DNA from: Capnocytophaga periodontitidis
Lineage (GTDB): Bacteria; Bacteroidota; Bacteroidia; Flavobacteriales; Flavobacteriaceae
DNA length: 64,000 nucleotides
Reading direction: 5' to 3'
Assembly: GCF_016126015.1 (NCBI RefSeq)
Contig: NZ_JAEFDB010000005.1
Coordinates: forward strand, 62,001-126,000
Made by a program: the position numbers and the translations under genes. The notes beneath the pieces are model-generated. The model was not told the origin of the DNA and did not search any database. It saw nothing but the letters and a program-made list of their open reading frames with translations. This document shows, in pieces, positions 26,669-34,965 of the stretch (position 1 is the first letter of the stretch; the number at the start of each line of letters is the position of its first letter).

Positions 26669-27375
26669 AAAAACTAATGTTTTTAGGGCTCTTAGCTATG
26701 GGCTCTTTATCGTTGAATAGTTGTAATGAACTGCAACAAGTTTTGAATAACACTTCGCAAGGTGGCAGTGGTTTTAACGTCGCCAGCGGACTCAAACAAG
26801 CGCTCGAATTGGGCGTGAGCAGTGGGGTAGACCTATTGAGCAAAGACGGTGGTTATTTTAAAGACCAAGCGGTGCGCATCCTTTTGCCCGAAGAACTCCA
26901 AAAAGTAGATAAAACTTTGCGTTCTATCGGCTTGGGCTCTTTAGCCGATCAAGGGCTTAAAGTGCTGAACGAAGCTGCTGAAAATGCGGTGAGTCAGGCG
27001 AAACCTATCTTTCTTTCGGCTATACAAAATATGACCTTTACCGATGCGATGAACATCCTCAAAGGTGATAATACTGCCGCCACTACTTATTTGAAAAACA
27101 CTACTTACAATGCTTTGGAAAGTGCTTTTGCTCCTAAAATCCAATCATCGCTTAGCGAAGTAGGCGCTGATAAAGTTTGGGAAAATATCATTGATAAGTA
27201 TAACCAAATTCCATTGGTAAAACCTGTTGAGGCAAATCTCACCAAATATGTTACAGAACAAGCTATCAATGGTTTATTCGTGAAAGTAGGCGACAAAGAA
27301 AAGGAAATACGCACTAATATAGCAGCGCGTACTACTCCTTTGTTGAAATCAGTATTTGCGATGCAAGATAAGTAG
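26665..27375 (+). CDS. DUF4197 family lipoprotein
   Basis: The 236-residue protein has a lipoprotein signal (lipobox LNSC, Cys20) and the DUF4197 domain: GLKQALELGVSSGVDLLSK, then VRILLPEELQKVDKTLR, NEAAENAVSQAKPIF and MNILKGDNTAATTYL. The family is widespread in Gram-negative bacteria and its function is unknown. It is the last gene of the 23717 operon and is followed by a strong terminator. Confidence 0.92.
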   Translation: MKKLMFLGLLAMGSLSLNSCNELQQVLNNTSQGGSGFNVASGLKQALELGVSSGVDLLSKDGGYFKDQAVRILLPEELQKVDKTLRSIGLGSLADQGLKVLNEAAENAVSQAKPIFLSAIQNMTFTDAMNILKGDNTAATTYLKNTTYNALESAFAPKIQSSLSEVGADKVWENIIDKYNQIPLVKPVEANLTKYVTEQAINGLFVKVGDKEKEIRTNIAARTTPLLKSVFAMQDK

Positions 27376-27396
27376 GCATCAGGTATCAGAAAATAG

Positions 27397-27429
27397 AAAA
27401 GCTGTTTGAGAAATCAAGCAGCTTTTTTT
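27397..27429 (+). terminator. Terminator after the DUF4197 gene
   Basis: AAAAGCTGTTTGA and TCAAGCAGCTTTT pair across a GAAA tetraloop (one G-T pair), followed by a run of T residues. Confidence 0.9.
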
Positions 27430-27457
27430 GTTTTATGTATATAAAAAACTATCTTTG
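27427..27457 (+). promoter_or_regulatory. Promoter of the M3 peptidase gene
   Basis: TTTG (27427-27430, at the end of the terminator) and TATCTTTG (27450-27457) are 19 bp apart. The ATG follows 27 bp later. Confidence 0.65.
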
Positions 27458-27484
27458 CCCTTTCATTAATTAAAAGATAATTAT

Positions 27485-29443
27485 ATGTTTCAAACCCCTT
27501 ATAACGCGGCGCCCTTTTCGCGCTTTACTCCTACCGACTATCTGCCAGCTATTGAAAAAGCTATCGCCGAAAGCCTTGCCCAAATCGAAAGTCTTGCCCA
27601 AAATCCTGAACCTGCTACTTTTAAAAATACAATAGAAGCCTTGGCTTACACTGGCTTAGAACTCGACCGACTCACGGCTATGTTCTTCAACCTCAACAGT
27701 GCCGAGACTAACGAAGCTCTGCAAGCCGAAGCTCAACGCATTTCGCCCTTGCTTACCGAATATAGTAATGATATCCGCCTAAATGAAGCCCTTTTCCAGC
27801 GTGTGAAAGCAATCTATAACCAGCGTGAGCAGCTTTCGCTAACAGCTGAACAACAAACGCTTTTAGAGAAAACTTACAAAAGTTTTACCCGCAATGGCGC
27901 TAATTTATCACTCAATGATAAGGGGCGTTTGCGTGAGATTGACAAGCAGTTGGCTACCCTAAAACTGAAATTCTCTGAAAATGTATTGGCAGAGACTCAA
28001 CATTACCAATGGGTGATTACCGATAAAAATACCCTCAGTGGGCTACCTGATTTTGTCCTTGAAATGCTCGCGCAAGAAGCTAAAAAACGCAATGTACAAG
28101 GATGGGTTATTACGCTGGATTTGCCCGTATATACAGCCGTAATGAAATATGCTGATAACCGCGACTTGCGTCAGAAACTCTTTACCGATTATCACAGCCG
28201 TTGTGCAGGAGAGAGTGCTTATAACAATGAAGACAATGTGTTGCGTATTGCCCAATTGCGACAAGTGCGTGCTTCTTTGTTGGGCTACCCTAATTATGCT
28301 ACCTTTGCTTTGGAAGAGCGTATGGCGGAAACTCCCGAAAAGGTGATAGCTTTCCTCAACAAACAGTTAGCAAAAGATAAACCTCAAGCTATTAAGGAAT
28401 TAGAAGAGCTCAAAACCTTCTCTGGTCTCACCAATTTTCAGCAGTGGGATTTTGCTTATTATGCCGAAAAGCTGAAACAAGAGCGCTACCAAATAGACGA
28501 TTCGCTCCTCAAACCTTATTTGGCATTAGATAAGGCAGTGGAAGGAATGTTTGCGGTGGCACATAAGCTTTACGGCTTGCACTTCACCCTTACCGATGAG
28601 GTAGAAAAATACCACCCCGAAGTACAAACTTACAAGGTAACCGATGAAAACGGCAATTATCTCGCCCTTTTCTACACCGATTTTTTCCCTCGTGCAGGCA
28701 AGCGCAATGGGGCGTGGATGACCTCGTACAAGGAGCAGTATAGAGATGAACAGGGTAATGATTCTCGTCCGCACATCTCTATAGTGTGTAATTTCACCCG
28801 CCCAACAGATACCGCCCCTTCTTTGCTTACCTTCAACGAGCTAACGACTCTTTTTCACGAGTTCGGGCACGCCCTTCACGGAATGCTTTCCAAGGTAACC
28901 TATCCTTCGCTCAGTGGTACCAATGTAGCCCGCGACTTTGTAGAACTCCCCAGTCAGCTGATGGAAAATTGGTGTTATGAAGAAGAAACTTTGCGCCTTT
29001 TTGCCACTCATTACCAAACGGGTGAACCTCTACCTATAGAATGGGTGAAGAAAGTAAAAGCTGTTGAAGATTTTATGAAAGGCATTTTGAATGTGCGTCA
29101 GTTAAATTTTGGATTTTTAGATATGGAATGGCATACCTATCCTCATTTGGAACGCCTTGAAGATGTTCGCACTTTTGAACAGACAGTAACCAAAGCAACA
29201 CAACTCTATCCGCCTATTGATGTGATGTGTATTTCTCCTGCTTTCTCACATATTTTTAGTGGAGGTTATGCCGCAGGTTATTACAGCTACAAATGGTCGG
29301 AAGCCTTAGAGGAAGGCGCTTTGGAAGTATTTAAAGAAGCAGGCTTTTTCAACAAAGCAGTAGCTATGCGTTTCTGCAAAGAAATCCTCGAGAGAGGTAG
29401 TAGCGAAAAGGAAAGTATTCTCTATAAACGTTTCCATAACTAA
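27485..29443 (+). CDS. M3-family zinc metallopeptidase (peptidyl-dipeptidase Dcp-like)
   Basis: The 652-residue protein lacks a signal peptide and starts FQTPYNAAPFSRFTPTDYLPAI, like Dcp/oligopeptidase A enzymes. The zinc site HEFGHALHG puts H458, E459 and H462 in place, with the third ligand in the downstream ELPSQLMENW segment. The C-terminal substrate region (FSHIFSGGYAAGYYSYKWSE) is conserved. It should cleave short peptides in the cytoplasm. Dcp and PrlC cannot be told apart with certainty, so no symbol is given. Confidence 0.95.
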   Translation: MFQTPYNAAPFSRFTPTDYLPAIEKAIAESLAQIESLAQNPEPATFKNTIEALAYTGLELDRLTAMFFNLNSAETNEALQAEAQRISPLLTEYSNDIRLNEALFQRVKAIYNQREQLSLTAEQQTLLEKTYKSFTRNGANLSLNDKGRLREIDKQLATLKLKFSENVLAETQHYQWVITDKNTLSGLPDFVLEMLAQEAKKRNVQGWVITLDLPVYTAVMKYADNRDLRQKLFTDYHSRCAGESAYNNEDNVLRIAQLRQVRASLLGYPNYATFALEERMAETPEKVIAFLNKQLAKDKPQAIKELEELKTFSGLTNFQQWDFAYYAEKLKQERYQIDDSLLKPYLALDKAVEGMFAVAHKLYGLHFTLTDEVEKYHPEVQTYKVTDENGNYLALFYTDFFPRAGKRNGAWMTSYKEQYRDEQGNDSRPHISIVCNFTRPTDTAPSLLTFNELTTLFHEFGHALHGMLSKVTYPSLSGTNVARDFVELPSQLMENWCYEEETLRLFATHYQTGEPLPIEWVKKVKAVEDFMKGILNVRQLNFGFLDMEWHTYPHLERLEDVRTFEQTVTKATQLYPPIDVMCISPAFSHIFSGGYAAGYYSYKWSEALEEGALEVFKEAGFFNKAVAMRFCKEILERGSSEKESILYKRFHN

Positions 29444-29449
29444 AATACA

Positions 29450-29457
29450 TATCTTTG
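29450..29457 (+). promoter_or_regulatory. -7 element of the gene at 29505
   Basis: TATCTTTG starts 7 bp after the M3 stop and 48 bp before the next ATG. I see no clear -33 element in the coding DNA upstream. Confidence 0.5.
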
Positions 29458-29504
29458 CTCGCTAATCATCATTATAAGTTCGATAATAAAAATCAAAAAT
29501 AAAA

Positions 29505-32282
29505 ATGAATCAACCCCTCATCACCGCCATTGCTGAAGGCGATTTTTCGGCTATCCTAAGCATTACAAGCCAGCTTACTGATAATGAGCGTTACAACACC
29601 ATCGCTACTATTAAGGTATTAGACCCCTATTCGGAAAAAGACTTCCCGCGAAAGAATATTGATAAAAAGAATACTTACCGCCATAACTATAAAGTTTTTC
29701 AAGCTCATAACTACACCCTTATTACTATGGTGCGCGAAGAAAGCGATATCGCCAAAGTGATGATTGATAAAGAGAATTATTTTGGTGAACCTTATCAAGT
29801 AACTCCTTATGCCATCTTAGGTTCTTTTTATCTTGAACCTGTAATAAACTACTTTACACAATTTCCGCCAGATAACTATATCAAAAAAGTACTCAAAGAC
29901 AGATATACTAAGGAATATAACGGACTCTCCTTTGGGTTCCAATGGTATTTCTACAAAAAAGGCTGGATTCCCTTTGAAGAAGAGCGTTTTGTAAAGGATT
30001 TATTAGAAATTAATATGGGTAGCCGCTCAGTAACTGCCGATGCCCAATTCCTCTTCCAATACCCCGAAGCCATTGAAAAAGTACTGTTACAGCTCTACCG
30101 TATTGAGACCAAAGTACTCGACCTTTCCAAGTGGAAAAGTGATAACCCCTCAAGCAAAATCAGTACCTCTGGTGTTGCCAAAGTAACTACCTATTGGGAT
30201 GAGGTATTTGAATTATTGGTACATTATGGCTACCAAATCCCTCGTAGCTTTGTAGGACAGCTTTTAGAATCATTGCTCAACCAATGGAAGAAACCCCACC
30301 TCGATTGGCATTGTCGTTTGCTCAAATGGCTTGCCCCTACCCAAGAGGAACTTTTGGCTCATCAACAAACGCTCTTTGCTGTTTTAGGCACTGGGGTAGG
30401 CAGTGTAGTGAAAACCGTTATGGAATACATCGTCTCTATTGCCAATGCGCCACAGTTTGATTTTGAGGGCTTCCGCGTGCAATTCCCGCTTGCCTTTACC
30501 GTAGAGAAACAACCTAAAGCGCTCCTTCAAGGAGTAGAGATTTTGGCAAAGGAGTTCAAAAAGCACCCTCCTACCGATGTCAGCTACCGCGAACAATTAG
30601 CAGTCCTCTTCACCCAACCCGATGTAAAACTACAAGAAGCTGTAGCTGAACTACTCACCACCTATTTCAACCAAGAAGGTCTCCCCGAAGTCATCGCACC
30701 TTACCGCGATTACCTAAAAGGCAAAGCCCAAAACCTCCTTGCAACCCTAAGTCCTTCAGAATCGTCCGCCCCGTCCGACTTGTCCGACAGCTCAGCCTCG
30801 TCCGAGAACTCCCAAACTGCCTATGTGGCTCACTCTGCCTATGCGGCTCGCACCCTGACACCTATTCCCTGTCCCCTGACACCTGAAAATCTCCTCTTCC
30901 TCCTTGGTGATTGTATCCGCGAGAAATCAGCCGCTACTATTGATGTTTTCTTTGATGCTCTCGTGCGCTTGCAAGACCAAATCCCCGCGGATTATGCTGA
31001 GCAGATAAAACCTTACCTCAAGCAGCTTCTCGCTCGAGAGTGGTTTGTAGGAACGATGCCACTATTGTACCACTTTTTAGACTCTTGGAGTAACCAAAGT
31101 GCTACACCCCTTGTCTATAATACCGATAAGGAATGGAAAGAAATTCAAAAACTCTACAAAGAACATAAATATACACAAGCCGACAAACTTGGTAGAATAA
31201 GAGCAATACACGAAGGTGCTAATCAAGCAAAAGAAGCCTTCCCTTATCTGTTTAATAAAATAGCACGCACACTCCAAAAGCTCAAAGAGAAAGACACCTT
31301 GCCTTTCCTTTCTACCCCTACACACGAACCTTTCTATATAGAGGCGGAAGTGTTGGTCGATAAGCTCTTACAATACGAAGCCCAAGGCAAAGCCCCCGAC
31401 CTCGACGACCTGATTGTCGCCTGCAATCGCCTGCTCTTTTGGGAGGTTTCGGCAGCAGCCAAAGAAAAAGCTCAACAGCTCAAAGGCGACTATGCTCCTG
31501 CTATTCAGTATTACTTAGGTCTTACTGATAAGATACAATTAAACGAAGCACTTCTACCACTATGGACGCAAATCACTCGCCTAAAACACCCCAATGAGGA
31601 GTTCAAAGTATTTGAAAATACTCAGGCAAAGAATATCCTTAGCGTGGTGAAGCCTTTCTATATCCGTTATGGTTGGGAGAAAAGAACTTATGCCAATGGC
31701 GAAGTAGGCGAAGAGTTCACCTATCACTGCAATCATTATTACAAATACAAGAATAAGAAAAGCCGTCCTGCCCTTTACAACTATTACAATGCCAATGAAG
31801 GAGAATGCACTTCGGCTCAAGAGGCAGAGTATAAACTAAGCCTCAACCCACATTATCCCGATGCGATATTATGTGCTTACATAGCGCTCTGGGCAACGAT
31901 GAATGAGGCAGACCAAGTGCGCGATATGTCTTTGCCTTTGGAAGCTGTTTTGCGCTACGACCTGCGTGTACGCCACAGCGGTTGGCTGTATATAGGCGCG
32001 TGTTTGCTCTTTGAAAAACGCCCCTCACGTGATTTGGCGTATGAATATATTTGTCAGGCGATTGCTCGTGGGGAAGACCTAACTCACTTGAAAACTTACC
32101 TTGCCAATGTACTCGCTTGGGATTATCTGCCTATACCGCGCTTTATAGAATTCCTCGACCGCCCTAATCCACCAGCCGTAAAAGCCTTTGGCAAAGAAGT
32201 AGTACAGCTCTATTTAGAAGAAGTCAAGAAGCAGGACAAACTCCCACGCAACCACAAAAAGTTAGCAGCTTTTATTGATTAG
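29505..32282 (+). CDS. Giant helical-repeat protein (DUF6493-like), copy A
   Basis: The 925-residue cytoplasmic protein has no signal or membrane span. It is largely alpha-helical with HEAT-like stretches (YREQLAVLFTQPDVKLQEAV, LLTTYF). The match to DUF6493 is tentative. At residues about 414-463 it has a low-complexity linker rich in Ser, Asp and Ala (SPSESSAPSDLSDSSASSE), followed by an in-frame copy of a dispersed DNA hairpin repeat encoding YAART and a CCTGACACC-type stretch. The C-terminal half includes an Arg/Tyr-rich segment (YGWEKRTYANGEVGEEF) and tetratricopeptide-like helices. The next gene is a paralogue. The function is unknown; a scaffold role is inference. Confidence 0.8.
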   Translation: MNQPLITAIAEGDFSAILSITSQLTDNERYNTIATIKVLDPYSEKDFPRKNIDKKNTYRHNYKVFQAHNYTLITMVREESDIAKVMIDKENYFGEPYQVTPYAILGSFYLEPVINYFTQFPPDNYIKKVLKDRYTKEYNGLSFGFQWYFYKKGWIPFEEERFVKDLLEINMGSRSVTADAQFLFQYPEAIEKVLLQLYRIETKVLDLSKWKSDNPSSKISTSGVAKVTTYWDEVFELLVHYGYQIPRSFVGQLLESLLNQWKKPHLDWHCRLLKWLAPTQEELLAHQQTLFAVLGTGVGSVVKTVMEYIVSIANAPQFDFEGFRVQFPLAFTVEKQPKALLQGVEILAKEFKKHPPTDVSYREQLAVLFTQPDVKLQEAVAELLTTYFNQEGLPEVIAPYRDYLKGKAQNLLATLSPSESSAPSDLSDSSASSENSQTAYVAHSAYAARTLTPIPCPLTPENLLFLLGDCIREKSAATIDVFFDALVRLQDQIPADYAEQIKPYLKQLLAREWFVGTMPLLYHFLDSWSNQSATPLVYNTDKEWKEIQKLYKEHKYTQADKLGRIRAIHEGANQAKEAFPYLFNKIARTLQKLKEKDTLPFLSTPTHEPFYIEAEVLVDKLLQYEAQGKAPDLDDLIVACNRLLFWEVSAAAKEKAQQLKGDYAPAIQYYLGLTDKIQLNEALLPLWTQITRLKHPNEEFKVFENTQAKNILSVVKPFYIRYGWEKRTYANGEVGEEFTYHCNHYYKYKNKKSRPALYNYYNANEGECTSAQEAEYKLSLNPHYPDAILCAYIALWATMNEADQVRDMSLPLEAVLRYDLRVRHSGWLYIGACLLFEKRPSRDLAYEYICQAIARGEDLTHLKTYLANVLAWDYLPIPRFIEFLDRPNPPAVKAFGKEVVQLYLEEVKKQDKLPRNHKKLAAFID
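30841..30853. repeat. In-frame copy of the TGCGGCTCGCAC hairpin repeat
   Basis: ATGCGGCTCGCAC lies inside the coding linker of copy A, preceded by a degenerate copy (ATGTGGCTCAC, 30823-30833). The same hairpin occurs in frame in copy B (33539-33551) and twice in tandem between genes (48876-48916). Confidence 0.75.
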
Positions 32283-32316
32283 TTACTATTCATTTTTCAC
32301 TTTTAATTTTTCACTT

Positions 32317-34902
32317 ATGAAAGAAAACTTGCTTTCCGCCATTAAGGCACACGATTTTACCGCCATACGCAATATTTGCTTTGCGCTGTCTGAAGAAGAG
32401 CGCGATAGCCTTATACACACCTTGCAAACAGCCCGTTGGGAACAACTATATCACAACACGAACAAGCGAGCACCTTACTTAGAATATTTGGATAAAGCTT
32501 GTTTCTCCTACATATTTTTGTGTGTTTCTCGCAGTAGCCAAGAACTCAAAAAAGCCGTAAAGGGGACCTACAAATCTGATAAGGATATAGTAGCTAACTT
32601 TTTGCAGTTCTTTTTTACTCCTTTATTGGATTTGCTTACAACCAAAGAAGGGCAATACCTTACTGCCTCACTACAATCCTTAAGAAAAAATCAGTTTTTG
32701 CAAGACACTACTTTTCAGAACCTTTGGACTTTGTACCAAAAAGGATTTATTGCCTTTGATGAAGACCTATTTATAGAAAAATTCTTCTTTTGGAACTATA
32801 GGCATATCACCGATGAACCTTTTGTAAATTTCTTATTAGAAAACAAGGAAATCAGTAAGAAGATTTTTGCTATAGTCCCCCAACATATCACCCAAGAGGT
32901 ACCCTATCCTTCTGATGCTTGGAAAGAGTTATACCATATCTTACAAGCTAAAGGATATTTCTCGGATCGTAGTATAGTTGGTAGTCATATAGAAGCACTC
33001 CTAAATCCTTACAAAAAGAATGTGCTTGACTTCTATTGCCGTATTATTGAAACATTTGACCCCACCCCTCAAGAGCTTTTATCTCATCAAAACACCCTTT
33101 TTTCCCTGCTCAGTAGCGACAAGACATCAGTGGTGAACTTTGTGATGAAGCTCATCAAAGAGATAGCCGGTGAAAAGGACTTTGACTTCCAAGCTTTCGC
33201 CGATAACTTTGCCCTATGCTTTACTACCCAAAAGATAGCCAAATCACAGCTCATAGGTTTGGATATTTTAGCAAAGCATTACAAAAAACAACCTCCTACC
33301 AATCCCGACTACCGTGAGCAATTAGCGGTACTTTTCACCGTCCCCGATGCAAAGCTCCAAGAGAAAGTCGCCAACCTCCTCACCACCTATTTTAACCACG
33401 AAGGTCTCCCCGAAGTCATCGCCCCTTACCGCGATTACCTAAAAGGCAAAGCCCAAGACCTTCTTGCAACCCTAAGTCCATCAGAAAATTCTGAGAACTC
33501 CGAGAACTCCGAGAACTCCCACACCTCCCAAACTGCCTGTGCGGCTCGCACCTCCCACAGCTTCCAAATAGCCCCTTCACCTCGCACTTGGGACGATCTG
33601 CTCTTCCTCATTGGCGACTGCATTCGTGAGCGCTCGCCCCTTGTTTTAGATCTTTTCTTTGAGGGTTTGAACCAGTTACAAGCGCAAATCCCCAAAAATT
33701 TCTCTCAGCAGATAAGTCCCTACCAAAAGCAGTTGGGCGACCAGCCTTTTGAATTTACTACCTACCGAAAGTGTATGCGCTGGGTGATTGATGTTTGGGA
33801 GGGAAAAGCCTCACTCTCCGATGATATTTTCGGTGGGAAACTCTATAATCCTACACCGTTCCTCCGAGAGAAAACCAAGCGACTGCTCCTAAAGATCAAG
33901 CAAGGTAACTCACTGCCCTTTGTAAGCACCCCTACTCACGCTCCGTTTTATATAGACCCGCTTACCTTTTTAGAACGTATTACACAATATGAAAAAGCTG
34001 GAAAATCCCCGATGTTAGAAGAGGTTGTCGTGGGGCTCAATCGCTTGCTACCTATAGAAATTACCAAAGAGCAAAAGCAATTAGCTCTTTCACTCACAGG
34101 TGAGTATGCTCCTGCCTTGCAATATTATTTTGAGGTAAACAAACAAATAACTGTAACCGATGCTACACGGGTACTCTGGGGGCAGGTGTTACGCCTAAAA
34201 GACATCGATGGAGTATTCCCTGAATTGGAAATCCCACAAAAACCCAATCTACAAGGCTTGGTACGTCCGTTTTATCTGAAATACGAAGTAAAACCTACCA
34301 AAATCAAAGGAGTAGAGCGAAATAAAATCATTTTGGAAGATAATTGGGATAAAACCTACGCCACTTATGTGTATTACAACGAGTTTGGAGCTAATTATTA
34401 CAACGTATCACCAATGAGCAAGGGGAAAGATGAGGATATCGACTATCAACTCAGTCTAAACCCCCGCTATATAGATGGTTGGCTGTGCAAATACCTGCTC
34501 ACTTATGCCCAAGGTGTGGAAGGGGAATCCCTCACAGAAGCCACTCGCGTGATGAGTCTGCTCCTTGAGCACAACTTGTCTATTTATCACGGTGGTTGGC
34601 TAATGGTCGCTACTTGTCTTTTAGCCGAAAGAAAACCTCTGCGCGACTTAGCTACCGAATATATTCTTTTAGCACTCCAAAGAGGAGAAACGCTCACCTA
34701 TCTCGCCGAAGCCATCGGGACGTTCTTAGCCCATAAGTACGCCCCCATTGCTCGCTTTATAGAGTTTTTGGATATCCCTACTCGCGACCCCAAAGTAAAG
34801 GCTTTCCAAAAAGCAGTAGTAGAAGCCTATTTGCCTTTGGCAGAAAAACAAGAAAAGAAACCTACTAATCACAAGAAGTTGGCTAATTTTCTAATTAGCT
34901 AA
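32317..34902 (+). CDS. Giant helical-repeat protein (DUF6493-like), copy B
   Basis: The product has 861 residues from the ATG 32317 (MKENLLSAIKAHDFTAIRN, parallel to MNQPLITAIAEGDFSAILS of copy A). It has the same layout as copy A: N-terminal helices, a HEAT-like core (YREQLAVLFTVPDAKLQEKV), a repeat-expanded linker at about 388-420 with SEN/NSENSEN units, and a C-terminal helical half. The two proteins are clearly paralogous but diverged, except in an almost identical 100-bp block just before the linker. It starts 34 bp after copy A. The function is unknown. Confidence 0.8.
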   Translation: MKENLLSAIKAHDFTAIRNICFALSEEERDSLIHTLQTARWEQLYHNTNKRAPYLEYLDKACFSYIFLCVSRSSQELKKAVKGTYKSDKDIVANFLQFFFTPLLDLLTTKEGQYLTASLQSLRKNQFLQDTTFQNLWTLYQKGFIAFDEDLFIEKFFFWNYRHITDEPFVNFLLENKEISKKIFAIVPQHITQEVPYPSDAWKELYHILQAKGYFSDRSIVGSHIEALLNPYKKNVLDFYCRIIETFDPTPQELLSHQNTLFSLLSSDKTSVVNFVMKLIKEIAGEKDFDFQAFADNFALCFTTQKIAKSQLIGLDILAKHYKKQPPTNPDYREQLAVLFTVPDAKLQEKVANLLTTYFNHEGLPEVIAPYRDYLKGKAQDLLATLSPSENSENSENSENSHTSQTACAARTSHSFQIAPSPRTWDDLLFLIGDCIRERSPLVLDLFFEGLNQLQAQIPKNFSQQISPYQKQLGDQPFEFTTYRKCMRWVIDVWEGKASLSDDIFGGKLYNPTPFLREKTKRLLLKIKQGNSLPFVSTPTHAPFYIDPLTFLERITQYEKAGKSPMLEEVVVGLNRLLPIEITKEQKQLALSLTGEYAPALQYYFEVNKQITVTDATRVLWGQVLRLKDIDGVFPELEIPQKPNLQGLVRPFYLKYEVKPTKIKGVERNKIILEDNWDKTYATYVYYNEFGANYYNVSPMSKGKDEDIDYQLSLNPRYIDGWLCKYLLTYAQGVEGESLTEATRVMSLLLEHNLSIYHGGWLMVATCLLAERKPLRDLATEYILLALQRGETLTYLAEAIGTFLAHKYAPIARFIEFLDIPTRDPKVKAFQKAVVEAYLPLAEKQEKKPTNHKKLANFLIS
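33490..33551. repeat. 9-bp tandem repeat plus hairpin repeat inside copy B
   Basis: Three GAGAACTCC units (in frame, encoding NSE) precede an exact GTGCGGCTCGCAC hairpin at 33539-33551 that encodes C-A-A-R-T. Unit number can change by slippage without a frameshift. Confidence 0.75.
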
Positions 34903-34910
34903 TATGCCAA

Positions 34911-34941
34911 TTGTCTAATTGACAAATTATTTTTACCTTTG
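34911..34941 (+). promoter_or_regulatory. Promoter of parC
   Basis: TTG (34911-34913) and TACCTTTG (34934-34941) are 20 bp apart, in CTAATT-type repeat DNA. The element overlaps an upstream in-frame TTG and so fixes the start at the ATG 34966. Confidence 0.65.
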
Positions 34942-34965
34942 CCCTTTCAAAAAGAATCTGTACCG

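Noticed and set aside
33477-33560. Repeats in the paralogue linker as a CRISPR array
   Set aside because: The units are 9 bp, contiguous and in frame. There are no spacers and no cas genes.
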